This document shows positions 41,995-49,352 of a DNA stretch of 55,026 nucleotides, in pieces; position 1 is the first letter of the stretch, and the number at the start of each line of letters is the position of its first letter. The notes under the pieces are model-generated. The model was not told where the DNA came from. It searched no databases and saw only the letters and a list, made by a program, of their open reading frames with translations. The DNA comes from Labilithrix sp. Lineage in GTDB: Bacteria > Myxococcota_A > Polyangia > Polyangiales > Polyangiaceae. The translations under genes were made by a program, and so were the position numbers. Where the stretch lies: NCBI GenBank assembly GCA_019637225.1, contig JAHBWC010000059.1, forward strand, positions 1 through 55,026, given 5' to 3'.

Positions 41995-43809
41995 ATGGTG
42001 CGTTTCCGGACCTTTGGCCCGCTGCTGGTCGCGGCCGGCATCGTGGCGTGCGGCGCGAACGAGACGGGCGGAGCGAGCAGCGGCGCGGCCCCCGAGCCGG
42101 ACGTCCTCGCCGACCTTCGCGCAGACTCGAACCGTGACGGCGAGATCAAGTTCGACGACGACTCCGACACGCACAAGACCGCCTGGGACAGCGAGAACGG
42201 CGCGGTCTTCCTCGCGAACATCGACGACGACAACGAGCGCTGCAAGACGACGGGCGACGACCTCACCCTCGCGAAATGCAACGACGCCCAGGACGAGGTC
42301 GTCAACGGCGACGACGACGCGCTCGATCTCGCGCGCCTCAAGAGCCGCCCGTGGCCGAAGACCCCCGAGGACGCGACGGCCCACCTCGCGATCGTGACGG
42401 AGGCCGCGAAGGACTACGTCCGCATCTTCAAGAAGGTCGGCGAGGGCGCGACGGACTTCGAGGTGCTCGGCGAGGACAACGTCTTCACGCACGAAGAGAT
42501 CCGCGCAGGCTTCGAGCTCGGCATCGAGGCGAAGGACATCGTCCGCGATGCCGCGAAGTGGGACGGCTACGTCGAGCTCGAGCTCACGGTCACCTCGCCC
42601 ACGAAGGGCACGTCGACCGACGTGGTCCTGATGCGCGTCGCGCCGGTCCTGACCTTCCACCACCTCCTCCCCGCCGAGCAGATCTGGGTCTCGAACACGC
42701 GCACGCCGGGGAACGCGGCGATGCGGAAGGACCTCGCCGCGTCCTGCAAGGCCGCCGGAATCGGCGCGCCGAAGACGATCGAGGTCCCGGACCCGTGGAC
42801 GCAGGACTACTTCGAGCCCGCGTACATGTCGATGCCGGGCGAGGGCGGCACGCAGCACGTGATGCGCGTGAACTACCGCTCGGCCAACGTGTTCGAGCCG
42901 AGCAAGGAGAAGAGCCCGCTCCGTCCGGCCGGGCAGTTCGTCTTCCAGGTGCGCGGGCGTAACGTCGCCGGTGTCCAGCAGTTCGACATCGACCACAACC
43001 CGGACATGGACACGCTGAACTCGTTCGGCAACTTCGAGACGGTCCCGCCGTACACGAAGGACGGCGTCTCGTTCCCGCTCGGGCGCGTCGTCCGCGGGAA
43101 GACGAAGTCGTATTACCCCGACAAGACGTTCGCGAAGATGATCGCGGCGCAGGGCCAGCAGCCGGAGATCGACGTCGACACCTCGTGGCTCCTCGTCGCG
43201 CACATCGACGAGACGATCTCGTTCGTGAAGGCGCCGACGCCGCGCGGATGGGCGCTCCTCGTCAACGACGCGCCGATGGCGAAGAAGATGCTCGAGGACG
43301 CCGTGAAGGCGGGCAAGGGCGACACGCCCATGTTCGTCGGCAAGACCTGGATCGACTTCGAGAGCAACAGCGAGCGGCCGGCGGAGATCACCATCTCCGA
43401 GGTCCTCGCCGACACCGAGGTGATGAAGGCGAGCGCCGAGGCGGCCGCCGAGATCGACGGCCAGCTCGAAGTCCTGAAGACGGAGCTCGGACTCGCGGAC
43501 GACGAGATCATCCACGTGCCGTTCCTCCACATCAACTACAGCGGCAGGTCGGCCGCCTACCAGCCCGGCCTCGTCAACGGCGTCTACGTCTCGGACACGC
43601 GCTTCGGGGCGCCCGATCCGCACGGGCCGGTGATCAACGGCAAGGACATCTTCAAGACCGCGTTCTCGGAGCCGCTCGCGAAGATCGGCATCACCGTCGA
43701 CTACATCGAGGACTGGGACGAGTACCACCTCGGCATCGGCGAGGTGCACTGCGGCTCGAACTCGACCCGCGCGATCCCCGAAGAGCGCTGGTGGAAGAGC
43801 GGACGATGA
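41995..43809 (+). CDS. Peptidylarginine deiminase (animal-type PAD), predicted lipoprotein
   Basis: 604 aa from ATG 41995. Signal RTFGPLLVAAGIVACG, lipobox IVAC (Cys19). The middle region has an Asp/Asn-rich calcium-type loop (ADSNRDGEIKFDDDSD, about 43-58) and GAVFLANIDDDN, as in PAD middle domains. The C-terminal catalytic domain retains all active-site residues of human PAD4: Asp271 in PWTQDYFEPAY, His403 and Asp405 in VAHIDETISF, and Cys586 in IGEVHCGSN. Further shared stretches are SFGNFETVPP, PLGRVVRG and GPVINGKDIF. The enzyme converts peptidyl-arginine to citrulline with calcium. Unlike agmatine-type deiminases it has the full animal architecture. Followed by a HEAT-repeat gene. Confidence 0.95.
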   Translation: MVRFRTFGPLLVAAGIVACGANETGGASSGAAPEPDVLADLRADSNRDGEIKFDDDSDTHKTAWDSENGAVFLANIDDDNERCKTTGDDLTLAKCNDAQDEVVNGDDDALDLARLKSRPWPKTPEDATAHLAIVTEAAKDYVRIFKKVGEGATDFEVLGEDNVFTHEEIRAGFELGIEAKDIVRDAAKWDGYVELELTVTSPTKGTSTDVVLMRVAPVLTFHHLLPAEQIWVSNTRTPGNAAMRKDLAASCKAAGIGAPKTIEVPDPWTQDYFEPAYMSMPGEGGTQHVMRVNYRSANVFEPSKEKSPLRPAGQFVFQVRGRNVAGVQQFDIDHNPDMDTLNSFGNFETVPPYTKDGVSFPLGRVVRGKTKSYYPDKTFAKMIAAQGQQPEIDVDTSWLLVAHIDETISFVKAPTPRGWALLVNDAPMAKKMLEDAVKAGKGDTPMFVGKTWIDFESNSERPAEITISEVLADTEVMKASAEAAAEIDGQLEVLKTELGLADDEIIHVPFLHINYSGRSAAYQPGLVNGVYVSDTRFGAPDPHGPVINGKDIFKTAFSEPLAKIGITVDYIEDWDEYHLGIGEVHCGSNSTRAIPEERWWKSGR

Positions 43810-43820
43810 GGAACATCTCG

Positions 43821-44765
43821 ATGAACAAGCGCCTCCTCACCTTCGGTCTCTCCCTCGGCCTCGCTGCCCTCGGCGGCGCGTTCACCGCCGGCGAGGCCTC
43901 CGCCGCCCCGCCGGCCGCGGCCTTTCGCATGCCGGCGAAGCCCTTCGCCGCGCTGAAGGCAGAGATCGGGAGGGCGCGCGCGGTCGATCCGCGGGCGTTC
44001 GTCGCCGTGAACGGGATCGTGTCGCACGCGGCCGAGTCCGACGCGCGAGCGCGTGGCCGGAAGGCGCCCATCGCGCTCTACCTCGCGAAGCTCGGGCCGA
44101 GCGCGCTCATGCCGATGCTCGAGATGCTGGCGATCGACGCGCCCCGCGGCGTCCCCGCGGCCACGGCGCCGGGCCTCCGCCGCGACCTCATCGAGGCCGT
44201 CGGCCTGCTCAAAGACGCGCGCGCGCTCCCCGTCCTCTATACGATCCTCGAGGACGAGACCGAGGACGCGGCGACGACGCGCACCGTGACCGAAGCGGTC
44301 GCGCGCATCGGCACCGACGAGGCCGCCACGCACATCCTGAGCGCGCTCGACGCGTCGCGCGACGAGGACCGCACGCGATCGATCCTCGCGGGCATGGGCG
44401 ACTGCCGGCGCCTGCGCATCACCGAGGCGCTCGCCTCGCGCCTCCGCTCGACGAGCGACGAGGCGACCGCCCGCGCCGCGGCGCGCTCGCTCGGCCGCGC
44501 GGGCAACGCCTGGGCGTGGAAGACCGTGGGCGACCGGCGCGAAGAGTCGCGGATCCGCGAGACCGCCGCGCGGGCGCTCGTCGAGGCGTACGTCCGCCGG
44601 GACGGTGAGGCGCGCTACGCCGCGTCGAACGCGCTCATGGTCGTCGACGCCCCGGAGACTCCGGCGATCGTCGCCGAAGCGAAGAAGGGCGCGGGGCCCG
44701 ATCTGGCGAAGGCCCTCGACGCGCTCGCGAAGCGCTTCGCAGAGAACCCGACGCGGACGCGCTGA
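43821..44765 (+). CDS. Exported HEAT-repeat protein
   Basis: 314 aa from ATG 43821, which has a GAGGA tract 8 nt upstream; ATG 43806, which overlaps the PAD stop by 4 bp, is the alternative (319 aa). Signal RLLTFGLSLGLAALGGAFTAGEASA. The rest is a solenoid of HEAT/PBS-lyase-like repeats (LRRDLIEAVGLLKDARALPVL, DEAATHILSALDASRDED, ARAAARSLGRAGN, AARALVEAYVRRDGEARYAAS). HEAT solenoids bind partners. It is co-transcribed with PAD and could guide or regulate it; this is inference. Confidence 0.85.
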   Translation: MNKRLLTFGLSLGLAALGGAFTAGEASAAPPAAAFRMPAKPFAALKAEIGRARAVDPRAFVAVNGIVSHAAESDARARGRKAPIALYLAKLGPSALMPMLEMLAIDAPRGVPAATAPGLRRDLIEAVGLLKDARALPVLYTILEDETEDAATTRTVTEAVARIGTDEAATHILSALDASRDEDRTRSILAGMGDCRRLRITEALASRLRSTSDEATARAAARSLGRAGNAWAWKTVGDRREESRIRETAARALVEAYVRRDGEARYAASNALMVVDAPETPAIVAEAKKGAGPDLAKALDALAKRFAENPTRTR

Positions 44766-44797
44766 CGCGGGCGGGCTCGGGCGACGCGACGACAACG

Positions 44798-45127
44798 ATG
44801 AAACACATCGCCGTCATCACCACCACGGGCAGCGCGGATGAGGCTCGGCGGATCGCGAAGAGCGTCGTCGAGCGGGGGCTCGCGGCGTGTGCGCACGTCT
44901 CGGAGATCGAGAGCTTCTACGTTTGGAAGGGGGCGCTCGAGAACGACAAGGAGCACCGCGTCGTGTTCAAGACGACCGCCGATCGGTACGACGCGGTGGA
45001 GAGCGCGATCAAGGCGCTGCATTCGTACGAGGTGCCGGCGATCTACTCGGTGCCGCTCGAGCGGATGTTCGCGCCGTATGCGGCGTGGCTCGAGGAGAAC
45101 AGCAAGGGAGACGGGGGAGCGGCCTAG
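44798..45127 (+). CDS. cutA: Divalent cation tolerance protein CutA
   Basis: 109 aa, full length. Family motifs: ITTTGSADEARRIAKSVVERGLAACAHV, ESFYVWKGALENDKEHRVVFKTT and YEVPAIYSVPLE. CutA forms a very stable trimer and is linked to copper/divalent metal tolerance; the exact role is unclear. It stands 32 bp after the HEAT gene. Confidence 0.95.
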   Translation: MKHIAVITTTGSADEARRIAKSVVERGLAACAHVSEIESFYVWKGALENDKEHRVVFKTTADRYDAVESAIKALHSYEVPAIYSVPLERMFAPYAAWLEENSKGDGGAA

Positions 45128-45167
45128 GGGGCGGCCTGTTCTGGTCGGCGTGATCAGAGGAGAGAGC

Positions 45168-45200
45168 GGGCACGGGCACGGGCACGGGCACGGGCACGGG
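45168..45200. repeat. GGGCAC hexanucleotide tandem repeat, five copies
   Basis: Five perfect GGGCAC units (45168-45197) plus GGG, in the 128-bp gap between cutA and the deformylase gene. A simple-sequence repeat able to slip. It sits about 55 bp upstream of the deformylase start, so its copy number could alter promoter spacing. Confidence 0.85.
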
Positions 45201-45255
45201 GAGAGGAGACGAGAGGGCGCGATCGAAGGGCGGGCTCTGCTAAGGTTCCCGTCCC

Positions 45256-45957
45256 ATGCGCCCCTCCGTAGCGGTTGGGCTGTTCGTCGTCGCGGCGTGC
45301 GCCCCCGCGCCGGCGTCGGCCCCGGCCCACGCGCCCGCGCCGGGCGCCGCGTCCACGAGCTCGTCGATGACCCAAACGCCGATCGTACAGACAGGAGCTC
45401 CGGGGCTCCGCGCGCGCGCCGCGGAGGTCCCGCCCGAGCGCATCGCGACCCAGGAGATGCGCGAGCTCGTCGCGACCATGATCGCGACGATGCGGGCCGC
45501 TCCCGGCGTCGGTCTGGCTGCGCCGCAGATCGGCGTGCCGCTCCGCGTGATCGTCCTCGAGGATCGCGACGAGCTCCAGGGCTCCCTCACGCCGGACGAA
45601 CGCCGCGAGCGGGAGCGCGCGTCGTTCCCCACGCGCGTCTTCTTCAACCCCGTGCTCACGCCGATCGGCGACGCACGCGCGACGTTCTTCGAGGGGTGCC
45701 TCAGCGTGAAGGGCTTCGTGGGGCTCGTCGATCGAAGCCTCGAGGTGGAGGTCACGGGGCTCGACGCGAACGCGGAGCCGCAGACGTGGCGCGTGCGCGG
45801 CTGGCCCGCGCGCATCCTCCAGCACGAGGTCGATCACCTCGACGGCACGCTCTACATCGATCGGATGAAGACGCGCTCCTTCGCCACGGCGGAGCACGCG
45901 AAGGCGCTCTACGGCGGCAAGCCGATCGCCGAGATCCTGAAGTCGCTCGAGCCCTGA
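45256..45957 (+). CDS. Peptide deformylase with lipoprotein-type leader
   Basis: 233 aa from ATG 45256. The catalytic set is complete: GVGLAAPQIG (84-93), EGCLSV with metal ligand Cys148 (146-151), and HEVDHLDG with His190 and His194. Deformylases remove the formyl group from nascent proteins in the cytosol. This protein begins MRPSVAVGLFVVAAC, a lipobox (VAAC, Cys15), followed by a Pro/Ala spacer, which would export it. ATG 45367 (MTQTPIVQTG) would give a normal-length cytosolic enzyme (196 aa) but lacks a Shine-Dalgarno. A TAAGGT element sits 12 nt before ATG 45256. Either start is possible. Confidence 0.85.
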   Translation: MRPSVAVGLFVVAACAPAPASAPAHAPAPGAASTSSSMTQTPIVQTGAPGLRARAAEVPPERIATQEMRELVATMIATMRAAPGVGLAAPQIGVPLRVIVLEDRDELQGSLTPDERRERERASFPTRVFFNPVLTPIGDARATFFEGCLSVKGFVGLVDRSLEVEVTGLDANAEPQTWRVRGWPARILQHEVDHLDGTLYIDRMKTRSFATAEHAKALYGGKPIAEILKSLEP

Positions 45958-46026
45958 CGCGCCGGCGAGCGCGCGCCCGGCGGGCCGGCGGCGATGCGGC
46001 GCGCGGCGCGCCTTCACGGCAGGTGC

Positions 46027-46032
46027 TATCGT
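46027..46032 (+). promoter_or_regulatory. -10-like TATCGT before the kinase-TolB_N-TPR gene
   Basis: TATCGT ends 6 nt before the GTG at 46039, which supports that GTG over the in-frame ATG at 45994. No -35 was found at the right distance. Confidence 0.25.
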
Positions 46033-46038
46033 CGCGCC

Positions 46039-48363
46039 GTGACGCTCCTCTCCACCACCGCGGACCACGACGCGGCCGAGGTCATCGCCGACCGCTACGA
46101 GCTCCTCGGCCTCGTCGGCTCGGGCGGCATGGGGACCGTCTACCGCGCGCGCGACCGGGAGCTCGACGAGATCGTCGCGCTGAAGATCCTGCGCGGCGAG
46201 CTCTCCTACGATCCGCAGGCGCTCGCGCGATTCCGGCGCGAGGTCAAGCTCGCGCGGCGCGTGACTCACCGAAACGTCGCGCGCACGTTCGACATCGGCG
46301 CGCACAAGGGCACGGCGTTCCTGACGATGGAGCTCGTCCACGGCGAGTCGCTCGCGCAGCTGCTCGCGCGCAAGAAGCAGCTCTCGCTGGAGCGCGCCGT
46401 CGAGATCGCCCTCGAGATCGCGCGCGGCCTCGGCGCGGCTCACGAAGCGGGCGTCGTCCACCGTGATCTCAAGCCCGACAACGTGCTCGTGTCGCGCGAG
46501 GGCCGCATCGTCGTGACCGACTTCGGGATCGCCTTCGCCGAGGAGGCGCTCGCCGCCGAGGGCGGTCATCGCCGCATCGTCGGGACGCCGGCGTACATGG
46601 CGCCCGAGCAGCTCGAGACGCCCGAGCAGATCGACGGGCGAGTCGACGTCTACGCGCTCGGCCTCGTGCTCTACGAGATGCTGACCGGAGAGCTGCCCTG
46701 GGTCGGCAAGACCGACCTCGCGCTCGCGACCGCGCGCCTGCTCAAGCCACCGCGCGATCCGCGCGAGATCGTCCCCGAGCTGCCCCTGTCGGTCGTCGCG
46801 ATCGTGCTGGCCGCGCTCGCCAAGGACGCCGGCGATCGTCTCCCGACCCCCGAGGTGCTCGCGACAAAGCTCTCGGGCATCGTCATGCCCACCACCCCGA
46901 CGCTCCTCGACGAGAGCGGGAGCTTCGCGAGCCTCATTCCCCCGCCCCCGGTCCAGCGGAGCCTGGCCGTGCTGCGCCTCCGCCACGCCGGCGCGGACGA
47001 CGACGACTACCTCTCCACGGGCATCGGCGAGGCGCTGGTCGACGCGCTCGCCGGAGCGGGCGTGCGCGTGCGCGCAGCTCCGGCCGACGTCCGCGGCCGC
47101 GACCCACAAGAGGCCGGCCGCCAGCTCGGCGTCGACGCGGTGCTCTCCGGCGCGGTCGAGGTGGGACCGTCGAACCTCCGCGTCGCGCTCCGTCTCGTTG
47201 GCGCCAACGACGGCTTCGCCCTCTGGGCGGGCCGCTTCGACGGGAGCCGCGGCGACGCGCTCGCGATCGCCGCGAGCGCCGCGCGGAGCATCGTCGAGGC
47301 GCTCTCCGGCGATCGCGCGCCGACGCCGGCAGGCAACCTCGCGGGCCCCGAGGCGGTCGACCTCTACTTGCGCGGCCGCCGCACCTACCACCGCTTCTGG
47401 CGAACGGGCGAGGCGGTGGCGCTCCTCGAGCGGGCGATCGCGAAGGCGCCGGACGATCCGCGCTTCCTGGCGGCGCTTGCGCTCGCGCTCTCGCGCGAGA
47501 CGGGCGCCGAGACCGACACGGCCTCCGCGCGCGAGGCGGCGGTGGCGCGCGCCGAGAGGGCCGTCGCGCTCGCGCCGTCGCTCTCCGAGGCCCACGTCGC
47601 GCTCGGCGTCGCACGCCTCCGTGACGGCGACGTCGGTGCTGCGTCGGAGCTCATCCGGCGCGGGCTCGATCTCGCGCCGGGCAACGTCGACGCGCTCGAG
47701 CACGCCGGACGCCTCCTGCTCGAGACGCACGCGATGGAAGAGGGCATCGCGCACGCGGAGCTCGCGATGCGCGTCGAGCCGCTCCTCCGCCTCGTGCTCC
47801 AGTATCAGGTCGTGCGCGCGCGCGCGCTCCTCGGGGAGTGGGACGCCGTCGACGCCGAGCTCCGCCGTCGACCCAGCGAGGACGCGGGGAAGGTCGCCTA
47901 CTGGCTGACGCGCACGCGGCTGGCGCTCTGGCGGAGCGATCCGGGCGAGAGCGCGACGATCCTCGCCGAGCTCACGGCGGACAGCTTCCCGAACAAGGCC
48001 TTCCCCCTCGCCTACGCCAGCTACCTCAGGGACGGACGCGCCGGACCCGTGGAGCGCCAGCTCCTCGAAGATCGAATGCACGCGCCTCGCAGCTCGCCGC
48101 GGCAGCGATCGTTCTTCGCGCAGCTCCGGGCCGAGCTCCTGCTGATGACCGGAGACCGCGACGACGCGATCGCCGCGATCGAGGCGGCCGTGAGGGACGG
48201 CCTCTTCGACGAGGCGTGGATCGATCGCTGCCCTGCCCTCGACACGCTCCGCGACGACGCGCGGTTCGTGCGCGCGCAGCGGGAGGTCCGCGCGCGCGCC
48301 GCGGTCGTCGTGGCGACGCTGCTCCGCCGGGGATCCGACGTCAACGCCGGCGCGGCGCGTTGA
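46039..48363 (+). CDS. Ser/Thr protein kinase fused to TolB-N/FlgO-like domain and TPRs
   Basis: 774 aa from GTG 46039. Kinase domain about 15-285: VGSGGMGTVYRARDRELDEIVALKIL, VVHRDLKPDNVL, DFGIAF and APEQLETPEQIDGRVDVYALG, a standard active kinase. No TM is evident. Residues about 310-430 resemble the TolB N-terminal/FlgO-like fold (SLAVLRLRHAG, YLSTGIGEALVDALAGAGVRV, LGVDAVLSGAVE, RVALRLVGANDGFALWAGRFDG). The remaining about 330 residues are TPR-type helices (AVALLERAIAKAPDDPRFLAALA). This architecture occurs in Myxococcota and Acidobacteria kinases. Its 3' end overlaps the convergent DUF3634-like gene by 23 bp. Confidence 0.88.
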   Translation: MTLLSTTADHDAAEVIADRYELLGLVGSGGMGTVYRARDRELDEIVALKILRGELSYDPQALARFRREVKLARRVTHRNVARTFDIGAHKGTAFLTMELVHGESLAQLLARKKQLSLERAVEIALEIARGLGAAHEAGVVHRDLKPDNVLVSREGRIVVTDFGIAFAEEALAAEGGHRRIVGTPAYMAPEQLETPEQIDGRVDVYALGLVLYEMLTGELPWVGKTDLALATARLLKPPRDPREIVPELPLSVVAIVLAALAKDAGDRLPTPEVLATKLSGIVMPTTPTLLDESGSFASLIPPPPVQRSLAVLRLRHAGADDDDYLSTGIGEALVDALAGAGVRVRAAPADVRGRDPQEAGRQLGVDAVLSGAVEVGPSNLRVALRLVGANDGFALWAGRFDGSRGDALAIAASAARSIVEALSGDRAPTPAGNLAGPEAVDLYLRGRRTYHRFWRTGEAVALLERAIAKAPDDPRFLAALALALSRETGAETDTASAREAAVARAERAVALAPSLSEAHVALGVARLRDGDVGAASELIRRGLDLAPGNVDALEHAGRLLLETHAMEEGIAHAELAMRVEPLLRLVLQYQVVRARALLGEWDAVDAELRRRPSEDAGKVAYWLTRTRLALWRSDPGESATILAELTADSFPNKAFPLAYASYLRDGRAGPVERQLLEDRMHAPRSSPRQRSFFAQLRAELLLMTGDRDDAIAAIEAAVRDGLFDEAWIDRCPALDTLRDDARFVRAQREVRARAAVVVATLLRRGSDVNAGAAR

Positions 48364-48679
48364 CGAGCCGCGCGATCGGCACCCGTCCGATCACATTGCG
48401 GATCCGCTGGGCCTGATCGGCGGGCACGTTCCCGACGAGCTCGACCTCGGCGCGCCCCGACGATCGCAGGATGCGCACGGTCACGCCGTCGAGCGGAGGC
48501 CGCTTCGCCACGTCGCGCAGGTCGGCGAGGATCGGCGGCGCGATCCCGCCTCGAACGACGCGGACGGAGCCGCGCTCGATGTCGAGCTCGGCGATCGTCA
48601 CCGCGCGTCGCGCGGCGACGTAGAGGGCGCCGATGGCCGCGATGACGAGGACGACGGGGGCGATGAGCGTGGCATCCAT
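48341..48679 (-). CDS. Small single-span membrane protein, DUF3634-like
   Basis: 112 aa. TM at about 5-25 (LIAPVVLVIAAIGALYVAARRAVT). Soluble part begins ELDIERGSVRVVRGGIAPPILADLRDVAKRP and ends in an Arg-rich tail (RVPIARLVNAPRRR). This matches the pattern of DUF3634 family members, whose role is unknown; the match is by memory of the family pattern. The start ATG at 48679 overlaps a plus-strand ATG (CCATGG), and its 3' end overlaps the kinase gene by 23 bp. Confidence 0.7.
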   Translation of the reverse strand: MDATLIAPVVLVIAAIGALYVAARRAVTIAELDIERGSVRVVRGGIAPPILADLRDVAKRPPLDGVTVRILRSSGRAEVELVGNVPADQAQRIRNVIGRVPIARLVNAPRRR

Positions 48680-48734
48680 GGGTCGGTTTCCCGCGACGGC
48701 GAGGACCTGTCGGTTTACGCTCGCCGGGTCGTCC

Positions 48735-49352
48735 GTGTCCACCCGTGCCTTCTTCGATGACGCCGCGAAGGCGGCGGTGACCGCTGCGATCAAGCGCGTC
48801 GAGAGCCAGACCTCGGCCGAGGTCGTCGTCGCGGTCCGCCGGCAGGCGGGCGTCTCGTACCGCGAGGCCGATCTCGGCTTCGGCGCGCTCGTGGCGCTCG
48901 TGAGCCTCGCGCTCCTCCTCTTCGTCGACCGGGAGTTCGCGACCACGTGGATCCCCGTCGACGTGGCGCTCTCGTTCGCGGCCGGTGCGCTCCTTTGCCG
49001 CTACACGATGTCGCTCCGACGCCTCCTCACCCCCGCCTCTCGCCGGCGCGACGAGACGAGGCGCGCCGCGTGCTCGGCCTTCCAGGAGCTCGGCATCGGG
49101 CGCACGAGCGGCCGAAACGGCATCCTCGTCCTCGTCGCGCTCTTCGAGCACGAGGTCGCCGTCGTCTCCGACGTGGGCGTCGATCCCGCCGCGATCTCCG
49201 CCTCGGTCGCCGCGCTAGAGGGCTCCGTCCGCCGCGTCGTTCCCGACTTCGACGCCTTCGTCGCGGCGCTCGAGTCGCTCGGGCCCGCGCTCGCGCCCGC
49301 GATGCCGCGCCGCGACGACGACGTGAACGAGCTGCCCGACGAGGTCCTGTGA
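48735..49352 (+). CDS. TPM-domain (TLP18.3/Psb32/MOLO-1) membrane protein
   Basis: 205 aa from GTG 48735; an in-frame ATG at 48678 would add 19 residues with no TM or family match. Residues 1-40 (STRAFFDDAAKAAVTAAIKRVESQTSAEVVVAV) and about 110-185 match the TPM repulsion/phosphatase fold, split by a TM pair (about 45-95). Stop overlaps the next gene by 4 bp (GTGA). TPM proteins next to Tim44-domain proteins are a recurrent bacterial pairing. Biochemistry unknown. Confidence 0.78.
   Translation: MSTRAFFDDAAKAAVTAAIKRVESQTSAEVVVAVRRQAGVSYREADLGFGALVALVSLALLLFVDREFATTWIPVDVALSFAAGALLCRYTMSLRRLLTPASRRRDETRRAACSAFQELGIGRTSGRNGILVLVALFEHEVAVVSDVGVDPAAISASVAALEGSVRRVVPDFDAFVAALESLGPALAPAMPRRDDDVNELPDEVL

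Noticed and set aside
41995..43809. Agmatine deiminase or Porphyromonas-type PPAD
   Set aside because: Residue pattern and length match the animal-type PAD (PAD middle and C-terminal domains), not the shorter agmatine/PPAD fold.
45154..48081. 975-codon minus-strand frame
   Set aside because: Antisense to the deformylase and kinase genes, which have clear catalytic motifs on the plus strand.
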